Assembly: GCA_003024985.2 (NCBI GenBank) | Contig: PXIH01S0031825.1 | Strand: one strand, 5' to 3' | DNA: 10,511 nt | Origin: Euperipatoides rowelli | Lineage: Eukaryota > Onychophora > Udeonychophora > Euonychophora > Peripatopsidae | Part shown: in pieces, positions 1 to 7,347 of the stretch | Layout of the letters: each line of letters begins with the position of its first letter | How positions within the stretch are numbered: the first letter of the stretch is position 1 | Made by a program: the position numbers and the translations under genes | Notes under the pieces: model-generated | The model's input: the letters and a program-made list of their open reading frames with translations, nothing else | What the model was told of the DNA's origin: nothing | Database searches by the model: none

Positions 1-294
1 AATATCTTGTCCAAATTTTATTATGTAAAGAATTAGATAAAATGATACAGTACAATCATTTCTTGTTTTATTTTTTTTCATCATTTCTTTTTTTACAGTA
101 CAATACTGTGTTTAAAAAAAAATGGTACAGAAAATAAAAGGATTTTTTTTTTAAATTTCGTTTTAAGTAAAAACACAGAAAAGTTATGACATTTCTTAGG
201 AGGGGGGGGGAGGGTGTTTTTGGTTATAAAGAAGCTCTGTTATAACAAAGAAAAATGCCTGGCCCTTGACATTTGTTATAACAAGGTTCAACTG
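1..294 (-). mobile_element. Terminus of a pogo/Tigger-like DNA transposon (partial)
   Basis: Read on the minus strand from 296, the sequence begins TACAGTTGAACCTTGTTATA, a TA followed by CAGT and an AACC..GTTATAAC block. This is the style of end seen in pogo/Tigger-like members of the Tc1/mariner superfamily, which insert at TA. The GTTATAA core occurs again at 239-245 and 223-229, so the terminus carries repeated sub-terminal motifs that could be transposase-binding sites (inference). No matching opposite end is seen to the left, and no transposase frame is visible, so this is either one end of an element running out of the window or a decayed non-autonomous copy. The left limit is arbitrary. 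Family assignment rests on remembered terminal sequence style, not on a search. Confidence 0.45.
202..214 (+). repeat. G-run (G9-A-G3)
   Basis: A run of nine G, then A and GGG, preceded by GGA, in an otherwise AT-rich stretch. It lies inside the putative transposon end and might form a G-quadruplex on the plus strand. Mononucleotide runs of this kind are also prone to length error in sequencing. Confidence 0.7.
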
Positions 295-299
295 TATAT

Positions 300-1650
300 A
301 TATAAAAATCTGTATACTGCTTGTGAAAGAGATTATATTTTCATATGACTTGGTACAATGATCATAGATGTTTGATAAATTAGATGCTATAAAAATACTT
401 TAAGAATTTGATTACAATGCATCTAGAAAATACTTTTTCCTAAATATTTATCTCATAAAAAGAGACAACTCCCTCTATTGATGTTATGACTTTTTTTAGA
501 GAATCCCTTTGTAAATACATTTCATGGACACATAATAAACCTTGTTTAGGAGGATTTGAAAAAGGAATCTGATGGATAGTATCAATCTGGAACAAGTTCT
601 AAAGAACTCAATTGTGATAAATACACCATTGTTATGAATCCCTTTTAAACATCTAAAGTTAACACAGGGAAATTGCAATCATTTTAATAGAATTAGGTGT
701 TTATTGTTGAAATCAAAATTTAGAAATTGAGAATGTATTGGAATGAGCCACTCATAATATAGCTTATTTGTTTATGGTAAACATGCAAGCCAAACATCAA
801 TCTATCAAATTGTAGCTCATAGTATTAATATCTACAAATCTGGTACTGAATTAATTGTAATTTTATCTTCAAATACAAATGTTATAGTATTGGCATCACC
901 CTATTGGAAACTATTTTATCATCATCATTTAATGAAACTTGGACATGAAAAGATATAAACAGCTAAACTGATTTTTGTCATTCCACTGTGTGGATTTATG
1001 ATCGATCAATTCTACCTGACATAAAATTAGGCTAATTAACATCAAAGTTGAACTTCTCAGATTTAGCTTACTTATGGAGAACACTACAAAAAAATCATTA
1101 AATAAAGGATTTACAAAAACTGAATTCTACTTGGATTAGATTACCATACATTTAAGAGGATCATACAAATAAGGAATCAAATAAAATTTGTTTCTAAATA
1201 TTTCCATATGAAGGAAAGTAGAACATTAGAAAAAGTTCAAAATTGTTCATATTCATCTGTCAATCACATTAATTTGAAAGCTGGGTTTTCCAAAACAATT
1301 GCTGTTAAATTGTCTTTCAGAACAGTAACTTAATGTCCAAGAGTCACATCATCTAACTTTACCATACAATTTTTAAAAAAGATCATCTTCATCAATAATG
1401 CATTAAATTATAACTGATTGAATTGTTTTCCAATCAAATGTTCATGCTCAATGTTAGTCCTATTATATGTACAGAAACATCTAGATATTCTAATCTGTTT
1501 GAAAATACCTAATTTTGAAAACAGACAAACAAAGGCTTATGTCAAAAATACTGTCAAATTTTAAAACAAACTTCACCTTACTATACAAACCTGGAGCCTA
1601 GCATTAATATTTGATAAACAAGAATGGAAAAACATTTTCAATGAGAGCAA
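300..1650. other. AT-rich stretch, no gene recognised
   Basis: No long open frame, splice-bounded GC-rich block, RNA gene or tandem repeat is evident. On the plus strand, one frame at about 1158-1330 stays open for nearly 60 codons, but it has no recognised motif and no start. It could be decayed retroelement sequence. The 60-codon minus-strand frame at 496-678 has a composition (rich in F, I, L, C) expected from random AT-rich DNA. Confidence 0.5.
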
Positions 1651-1654
1651 CAAA

Positions 1655-2762
1655 CTAACTATCTACAATTAATCTATTATCTATAAATTAATCTATCTAT
1701 CTAGACCTAACTATTAGTCTATGATCGATCCATCTATTAGTCTATTGATAAATCCATCAATCAATTTATTGATCAGCTATCAACCTATTGAATGACTCAT
1801 TGATCACTCTACCCATTGGCTGACTGACCTTCCTACCTAACTACAAAACTACTACCTACCCTACCTACCTAATTACGCACCCATCTACCTATCAGCCTAC
1901 TTACCAATCTACTTATCTGTCTACCCACCAGCCCACCTACTTGCCTCCTTCTTTACAGTATATGCCTACCTATCTAACTACAACCCTCCTAACAACCTGA
2001 CCACCCACCTTCCTACTACCTATCCACCCTCATACTATCTACCCACCCTCCTACTACCCACTCACACCTATCCACCCCTACCTAATATTTATCTAACCAT
2101 TTACCTAATAATCAACCTACACATCAACCTAAAACCCACCTACTACCTACCCGCCTACCATCCTACCAACCCTGAACCCACCTACCTGCATTCCTACCTA
2201 TCTATTCATCTACCCAGCTACTCACCTACCCAACTACTCACCTACCCAACTACTCACATACCTAACTATACATCTACCCAACTATCCATCTACTGAGCTA
2301 CACATCTACCTATCTATACTACTGTCTATCTAGCTGTCTGTCTCTTTGCCTATCAGTTTGTCTATATACAGTATATCTTATTGTTTGTCTGGCCAAAAGT
2401 TTATTGATCCATTCCATTGATCCATTAGTTGTCAGTCCATTAATCATATGTTTAATTGTTCATCTGTTTGCCTATCCATCTATTTTTTACAGATCTACAT
2501 ATCTATATATCTACCCATTAATTCACTTACATATCCACCTATCCATCTATCTATCAAGTTATCTACTTGACATTCTATCTTACTACATACAGTACATATC
2601 TACCTACCTGACTATTTATCTACATTTCTCCCTTCCAACCTTATCTTTTTGATACCTACATACTGTACAGTAAGTATATACTGTAATATTTATCCATCAA
2701 TTCATACACCTACCTTTCAGCCTATCTACTAGTGACTTTACCTAATCTCCCTAGATACTGTA
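1655..2762 (+). repeat. Degenerate CTAC/CTAT tetranucleotide repeat, about 1.1 kb
   Basis: The plus strand is dominated by CTAC, CTAT, CCTA and ATCTA units, with strong strand asymmetry: the plus strand is C-rich and very poor in G. The first 150 bp are CTAT/AATC-like (for example ATCTATCTATCTAG), the middle (about 1830-2300) is CTAC/CCTACCTA-rich, and the right part returns to CTAT. Units are heavily mutated, so this is an old microsatellite. The 82-codon frame at 2404-2652 is made from this repeat (its protein is poly-Y/I/S/L/H) and is not a gene. Seven TACAGTA/TACTGTA heptamers are embedded between 1954 and 2762. Confidence 0.93.
2661..2672. repeat. 12-bp perfect palindrome TACTGTACAGTA
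   Basis: A perfect palindrome near the right end of the tetranucleotide tract, made of overlapping TACTGTA and TACAGTA. It is short and could be chance, but the same heptamer recurs nearby. Confidence 0.6.
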
Positions 2763-3266
2763 TAGAGAGAAAAATATAAAATTTTCTTGCTTATTTTATC
2801 ATATAATATTGCAAACAAAATTTCTATAGAATATTTTATTAAATGACCTAAAGTGATTTGATGGGGATTTATGCAGCTTTTTTAAACGAATTATTTATCT
2901 GTTGTTATTATTGGCATTAGCTGCAATTTAACATGTAATTCAATATTAAAATCAATCTTTTTCACCGTTGTTCTATACTTAAATCTGCTTTCCATCAGCT
3001 ATGACAGGTGTTAATCCAATAACAGTGTCAATAATGCATTAGGAGATTTAATGGATTTTTTTTATTTTATGATTATTATCAGTATTTATTATATCATGTC
3101 ATATTTTATTTTAATTAGATTTTTCTTAGTTTTTACCTTTTGTTGAGACAATAAAAATATTTATCACGTGACTAGATATTTTCTTGGACACTTATAATAA
3201 CATTGGGCTGATTAATGCTAGACTTTATTTTAAATTTAATCCATTTTAATCCATACTTTAATTATC

Positions 3267-3298
<32 letters not shown>
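3267..3298. repeat. T18 followed directly by A14
   Basis: Eighteen T (3267-3284) abut fourteen A (3285-3298), giving a self-complementary stretch with no loop. Further T and A runs follow at about 3342-3358 and 3416-3428. It may be two abutting homopolymers or a head-to-head retroelement tail junction; the sequence does not decide. Confidence 0.85.
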
Positions 3299-3570
3299 GT
3301 GAAAATTTGTGAAAGGAAATGCTAATTATATTATGGGTGTTCTTTTTTTTTTTTTTTTCCAGAATATTTCATAACTATTTCATTTTATTTTTTTCATTTC
3401 TCAAATAAATCGGTTAAAAAAAAAAAAAATGTTACTTGTTTTAATCATGGGAGAGAAAAAAAAATCCTACAGAGTTTCTTTTTTCCCCCCTTTTAATCGT
3501 AATTAAATGTGACAATTTGTTCAGTGAGTTTTAATTATTATTGCTCAACAATATCTATTGATATATGCAT

Positions 3571-3592
3571 TTTTCCCTTATTTTTTTTCCAG
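3571..3592 (+). promoter_or_regulatory. Putative 3' splice site with polypyrimidine tract
   Basis: A T/C tract with one interrupting A, ending in CCAG, directly before the GC-rich candidate exon. It is a strong match to a metazoan acceptor. Confidence 0.6.
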
Positions 3593-3664
3593 CCGCTGAA
3601 CCCCCTGCAACGCCCCCATCCCGTGAGAAAAAGCTGCTGCAGTCCCCGAGTCATTCTCAACTAG
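3593..3664 (+). CDS. Candidate 72-bp internal exon (phase 1-1), product unknown
   Basis: This block is about 60% GC inside very AT-rich DNA. It follows a pyrimidine tract (TTTTTTTTCCAG, AG at 3591-3592) and ends at CTAG|GTAGGC (GT at 3665-3666). Its 72 bases are divisible by three. Reading with two bases completing a previous codon gives an open frame of 23 residues including EPPATPPSREKKLL and QSPSHSQL, leaving one base for the next exon. The frame beginning at 3593 ends in TAG at 3662-3664, and the third frame has an early TGA, so the phase-1 frame is the best choice. The peptide is rich in Pro and Ser with a basic REKK core and TPP and SPS sites, like a flexible linker open to phosphorylation (inference). 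Symmetric phase and small size would allow skipping. I do not recognise the parent protein. If the intron is not removed, the frame meets a stop at about 3683. Confidence 0.55.
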   Translation, partial: PLNPLQRPHPVRKSCCSPRVILN

Positions 3665-3670
3665 GTAGGC
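3665..3670 (+). promoter_or_regulatory. Putative 5' splice site GTAGGC
   Basis: GTAGG directly after CTAG at the end of the GC-rich block. It is a moderate donor: G at +5 is present, but +4 is G rather than A. Confidence 0.5.
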
Positions 3671-3822
3671 CTCTTAACTTCTAAATGACCATCAATCACC
3701 GTCACTTTAATTTGAGAATCTCTAGAGAATAGTTATTCTCTTTCTTTTTTTCCTCTTCTTATTCTTGTTTCTATTATTCGGATAACTGTGAAATTTATAT
3801 CAATTGTGTATATTTATTTGCC

Positions 3823-3843
3823 TCCCCGAGTCTCTAGGTAAGA
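3823..3843 (+). promoter_or_regulatory. Second donor-like site after a copy of the exon's 3' motif
   Basis: The ten bases TCCCCGAGTC at 3643-3652 in the candidate exon recur exactly at 3823-3832. Both copies are followed within a few bases by CTAG|GTA: GTAGGC at 3665 and the stronger GTAAGA at 3838. This could be a decayed partial exon duplication or a decoy donor. No matching acceptor and open frame is clear for it, so it is listed as a site only. Confidence 0.35.
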
Positions 3844-3844
3844 C

Positions 3845-4541
3845 AATTAAATGTATCCCTGCAATTTACGTAAAGCGCCAGAGAAAACAAAAGCTAATTT
3901 TAAAGAACAAAGACAAGAAGATCAATAACAGGGAACAGCAACAAGCTAGCTCCCTAGGGATAAATCTTTTTTTTTTAGAGAGGACCTCCCCTCCCCCTCC
4001 CTCTAACATAATTTATTTTGCATTCTATATCAATGAACAAGGTAAAAAAAATTCATTTTTAATAAAATAATACATCAAGCAAGATAAAAGTCCATTTTAA
4101 TAATAACAAATAAATTCAATTCACTGTATGAAGTCCAATGATTTCTCCATTTATTCTCAAAGAGCTCAAACGGAGGGGGGGGGGGGAGGCGGAGGTATTT
4201 CAAATTCTGAGAATATATAATTCTTAAAGGGTATGCAACCAAAAAATAACTTTAGTTAAAATAAAATAATATACTTTAAACAATTTAAAAATTTCATTAA
4301 AAATGATAATAGTAAAAAAAAATAATTAATTAATTTAATTTAAATTTTTAGTATTAGGACTCCTGGTCCTCTACACAATTCGTCAATCTATATTATAAAT
4401 TTTAAGTTGAGCCAATCCAATCCAATTTGTAAAAAAATAAAATAAAATAAATAAATATTCACCAGTATTTATTTTCCTCATTTCATTTTTATACAATCTT
4501 ACATCAAAACCAGATCAAATTGTTTTTCATACAGTATCAAT
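3845..4541. other. AT-rich DNA, no gene recognised
   Basis: This contains a C-rich stretch at 3986-4003, a G12 run (4175-4186) and a (AAAAT/AAAT)-like tract at about 4430-4460. The 88-codon frame at 3804-4070 crosses the donor-like site and has a K/Q/N-rich composition typical of chance translation of A-rich DNA, so it is not called as a gene. Confidence 0.5.
4172..4196 (+). repeat. G12-centred purine tract
   Basis: GGA, twelve G (4175-4186), then AGG, C, GGAGG. It is a strong candidate for G-quadruplex folding on the plus strand and a likely site of length variation or sequencing error. Confidence 0.75.
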
Positions 4542-4566
4542 AAAAAAAAAAAAAAAAAAAAAAAAA
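4542..4566 (+). repeat. A25 homopolymer
   Basis: Twenty-five A preceded by CAGTATCAAT, so that AATAAA is formed at its start. It may be the tail of a plus-strand retrocopy, but no coding remnant is recognised immediately upstream. It could equally be a simple expanded run. Confidence 0.8.
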
Positions 4567-4889
4567 CAATATGTGTAGCCTATCATCAAATACAATCATA
4601 TATCACAAGTAATACAAAATATAATCTTCTATAAAATATAAATATAGGCCTACACAAATTTTAACTCTAGACTTAATTATATACATATTAAAAATTCTCT
4701 TCAAATTATCTAAAAACATAAATAAATATTTCATTATTATAAAAACATTATAGGCTATTACTAGTAAAAACCTATCTAAAAACAATATCAAATCATATTC
4801 TATTCAAGTTTAACCTCTTATTAATAGTTTCTTCAATTAGCCATATCTTAATTTAATTTATATCATTATTTTAAATTGTGTCATTCTCC

Positions 4890-6090
4890 CCAAATGTATA
4901 TCTATTTTTTAAAAGACTCCAAAGATGTAGATTCTTTTATTTCATTTGGTAAGAAATTCCACTCATTAATAACCTCAACTGAATAAAATTGAGATCTTAA
5001 TTCTGTTGTATAATTCTTTTTATACAATTTTTTCTACATGTCCTCTTGTTATTTCTTGATCTTCTATAATAAACATTTCATTTCCTCAACATCCTTGACA
5101 TAGTATTCTATAAGTTGTTACCAGGTTGTATCTTCTTTGTTGTAGGGAATATATTTTAAAGTATTTATAATCTTAATTCATATGGCTTATCATAAAATCC
5201 CAATATTTTTTTTTGTTAGAGATCTATGTGTCTTATTTAATATTTCTATACTTTTTGTATTTTCATACATAATTGCAACTGTGCAATAATCAACTATTGG
5301 CATTATGTGAGATTTTATACAATTTTACAGACATTTGTGGAGACATACAGACTCAGTATATTTAAATGTTGGCATCAATGTTCACATTTTTTGTTTCATT
5401 CTATTGGAAACATAAATTGCTTGACTGTGAAGTATCAATCTGACATCCACCATCCTAAATCTTTATGTTTGCCCACAATTTTCAATTTTGTATTATCAAT
5501 AGTCAATGATTCTTTTATAATATTTTTACCTATTTTAAATATTTTACATTTTTAGGGTTTAACAATAATCTGTTATCTCTAGGCCAATCACAAAAATGAT
5601 CAATGTCTTTCTGAAACCCATCTATATCATTTTGAATCTGTATCATCCTTTAAATTATTAAATCATCTGCAAAGGAAGAAACAAAGAATTAATATTATTA
5701 TTCTTTGTAAAGTCCACAACAATGGCATTAAATAATATTGCCGAGAGTGATGATAAAGATATCAATAAATAATAAATTATCCGATAATTTATTATTTATT
5801 GATATCTTTATCTTTCTATTTTTTAAATAATTTTATATCCATTCAATTAAATAAGAATCTATACCATAATCATATAATTTTTTTAATAGTATAATGATCA
5901 ACAGTATCAACAGCCATAATCAGTATACAAGACGACTAAAGTATTTCCTTTATCTCTTATCTTTATCCAGTTGGCAACACACTCCAGCAACTTTGTATTA
6001 AAAGAATTTCTTCCCTAATACCATGCTGGTGACTCAAAAATATTTAAATCGTTTATTTTTAATTTCAATCAACGATATTGGTCTGTAATT
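4890..6090 (-). mobile_element. Decayed CR1/L2/Jockey-like LINE, reverse transcriptase to C-terminus
   Basis: Translating the minus strand in all frames gives the ordered motifs of a non-LTR retrotransposon ORF2. YRPIS is at 6087-6073 and LLECVANW at 5990-5967, followed by IRDKGNTLVVLYTDY. AVDTVDH (family AFDTVDH, with the first palm-domain Asp) is at 5914-5894, then YGIDSYLIEW and KISINNKLS. FADDLII, with the catalytic Asp pair, is at about 5673-5653. Beyond it lie FQKDIDHFCDW, LLLNPK, LTIDNTKLKIVGKHKDLG (KDLG at 5464-5453) and the C-terminal ELRSQFYSVEVINEWNFLP (5003-4943). Frames change repeatedly and stops are frequent, so it is dead. The GVPQGSxLGPLLF block normally found between INN..S and FADD is absent; only about 36 codons separate them, and a perfect palindrome occupies the spot. 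The 5' end is cut at about 6090, where another repeat begins. No endonuclease part is present. Clade assignment is by remembered motif style. Confidence 0.87.
5752..5812. repeat. Perfect 61-bp palindrome (30-bp arms, 1-bp centre)
   Basis: Positions 5752-5781 are the exact reverse complement of 5783-5812, with a single C at 5782. It lies within the LINE remnant. On the minus strand the 5812-5783 arm encodes KIKISINNKLS, which fits the expected LINE reading, so the 5781-5752 arm is probably the inverted copy. Confidence 0.95.
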
Positions 6091-6107
6091 TATAGTCTGT
6101 AATTTAT
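6081..6107 (+). repeat. 13-bp tandem duplication GTCTGTAATTTAT
   Basis: The 13 bases at 6081-6093 recur at 6095-6107 with one A between. The pair lies at the junction between the LINE remnant and inverted repeat copy A, and may mark the insertion or a repair event. Confidence 0.7.
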
Positions 6108-6655
6108 GATTATTTTTATAATGAAATTATGACTTTCACCCAAAAAATTTGTAAAACTGGATGTTGATTGTTTTAAGTAATTGAAACAACATTTTATTAT
6201 TTGTGAAGTAGAAACAGTAACATTTTTAAAAGTTGTATTTTGGTACTACTTTACTTGGCAAAAGCTATCATCCATATTTTCTTAATTATGGGGAGAAGAT
6301 GTGTGGCCTTTAATAGCAGAATCAGATTTGCTGACTGTGTGTAGCAGTTGTGATTTTGCTACACACAGTCAGCAAATCTTTGCTAGACACTTTAGCCTAA
6401 GAAAGTAAAATGGAGATGGCAAGTCAAGAGTGTAGTACATCCTGCATCATGATATTGAAAAGACCAACGCCTATCTTTACCTGTGTTAATGATAAGATGA
6501 AGGCCTTCATGTGAGAAGATCATAAAAAAAAAAAGAATGGATAGTTTGGAAATCGCTACTATTTTTAGTAAAAGGTTTTTATTGGAATCCATCGTCATTT
6601 TCAAAGTATCAGCAACCAGGAATGCAGGCAAAAAAGAAAAGGGTAAGTGCTACAT
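6100..6655 (+). mobile_element. Interspersed repeat, copy A (plus orientation)
   Basis: This block matches the reverse complement of 7985-9187 in two segments. The outer part, 6100-6495, aligns with 9187-8771. It includes a 41-base exact match (6374-6414 with 8846-8886) and a shared CTTAATTAT..GGAGAAGATGTGTG motif. The inner part, 6522-6655, aligns with about 8125-7985, both beginning in an A-run. Copy A lacks the roughly 640 bases that separate these segments in copy B. It begins where the LINE remnant stops, so it may have inserted there. In the inner part one frame reads LLFLVKGFYWNPSSFSKY (about 6553-6606), and copy B reads LLLFLVKSLCWNPSLFSKY; the function is unknown. The 79-codon minus-strand frame at 6392-6631 is antisense to this and is not called. 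Confidence 0.85.
6325..6378. repeat. Perfect hairpin, 22-bp arms, 10-bp loop
   Basis: Positions 6325-6346 are the exact reverse complement of 6357-6378. Copy B of the same repeat has the right-arm sequence (as CAACACACGGTCAGTAAATC) but not the left arm. The left arm is therefore most simply an inverted copy of the right arm made in copy A. Confidence 0.93.
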
Positions 6656-6669
6656 TTATTTTTTTATTC

Positions 6670-7215
6670 ATCTAATACTAGTGGAAACCTGTCAAAATCG
6701 ACGGTAAATTTTTTTGGGGGGCCCAGGATTTTGTGTCATGTTTGGAATAATGCTCCACCCCCTTCCCCCCNAAAATGGGCAAGTCTATTTTCATTGTGTA
6801 AAATTGTGGAATTCAATTGGGTGCCTCTATCACCCCTCTAGGTAACACAAATTTCAAATTTGAACTTAATCTGAGCATTTTAAAAAAATGAGATTTTTTG
6901 CCCCCCACCCCTACCCCCACAAGCTCCTCCATGTGACCACTTAGGACCTTGACCTTTTTTATACATATTCTATACCTTTAGTGTAACCAACATTTGCAAT
7001 TTCAACTTAATCAGTGTATTTTTAAAAAAAATTAGATTTTTGGGGCCATCCTAACACCCCCGTGTGACAACTTAGGACCTTGACCATTTATATACATATT
7101 GTAGACATCTACGGTAACACCAATTTCAAATTTCAACTTAATTGTCCAAACCATTGGGGAGAAAATACAATTTAAGGAGTTCAGAATGACTGATACACAG
7201 AGAAAATTTGTTTTT
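6670..7215 (+). repeat. C-rich interspersed repeat with three tandem-like sub-units
   Basis: A GGTAACACAAATTTCAAATT-type block followed by ACTTAATC occurs three times: 6841-6872, 6981-7012 and 7111-7142, spaced about 140 and 130 bases. The first two are each followed by ATTTTTAAAAAAA..GATTTTT, a C-rich run, and a TGAC(C/A)ACTTAGGACCTTGACC block (about 6933 and 7064). The tail (AACCATTGGGGAGAAAATAC, then CTGATACACAGAG) resembles the 3' end of a repeat widespread in invertebrate genomes whose 5' end carries the CCCGGCGTTGCCCGGG motif seen at 10448. This link is from memory and unproven. An ambiguous base (N) lies at 6771. The 64-codon frame at 6647-6841 crosses the N and is not a gene. Confidence 0.6.
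6771..6771. other. Ambiguous base (N)
   Basis: A single unresolved base directly after a run of six C, probably a sequencing or consensus problem at the homopolymer. Confidence 0.95.
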
Positions 7216-7347
7216 TAATATATTAGCCTAAATGCTTGATGCAAAGATTTTAGTATATGCTGTATATCACCTTAATCAAAATTATTTTAGCTTTTAATTT
7301 GAATATTTCTAGCTAGGTTATTAGAGAGTAGACCTATTATTTATTAT
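7216..7347. other. AT-rich spacer
   Basis: No recognisable feature between the C-rich repeat and the foldback element. Confidence 0.5.

Larger units (their letters stand above)
2763..3592 (+). other. AT-rich intron-like DNA upstream of the candidate exon
   Basis: No coding frame is seen. It contains several T and A homopolymers, a CACGTG hexamer at about 3166 and, next to the exon, T/C-rich runs (3571-3590) leading into an AG at 3591-3592. A CTCAAC at about 3544-3549, some 45 bases before the AG, would serve as a branch-point-like sequence. These features make it the likely 3' part of an intron if the exon below is real. Confidence 0.5.

Noticed and set aside
496-678. 60-codon minus-strand open frame
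   Set aside because: No motif, no splice context, chance-like composition.
1158-1330. Nearly 60-codon open plus-strand segment as a transposase or retroelement domain
   Set aside because: No catalytic or structural motif could be recognised, so no function is proposed.
2404-2652. 82-codon plus-strand open frame
   Set aside because: It is entirely within the CTAC/CTAT repeat and its composition (Y, I, S, L, H) is that of the repeat.
1655-2762. CRISPR-like or satellite array
   Set aside because: There is no constant repeat with unique spacers and no higher-order unit, only degenerate tetranucleotides.
3166-3171. CACGTG hexamer as an E-box
   Set aside because: A six-base palindrome is expected by chance and has no promoter context.
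3804-4070. 88-codon plus-strand open frame
   Set aside because: K/Q/N-rich translation of A-rich DNA with no motif; it crosses the strong donor-like site at 3838.
4542-4566. A25 run as the tail of a processed pseudogene
   Set aside because: No coding remnant lies upstream on the plus strand, so the origin cannot be supported.
4603-4791. 62-codon minus-strand open frame
   Set aside because: Hydrophobic I/Y/L/F-rich composition expected by chance in very AT-rich DNA; no recognised motif.
5307-5555. 82-codon plus-strand open frame
   Set aside because: It is antisense to the LINE remnant; the meaningful reading is on the minus strand.
6647-6841. 64-codon plus-strand open frame
   Set aside because: It crosses an ambiguous base and C-runs of a decayed repeat; no recognised domain.
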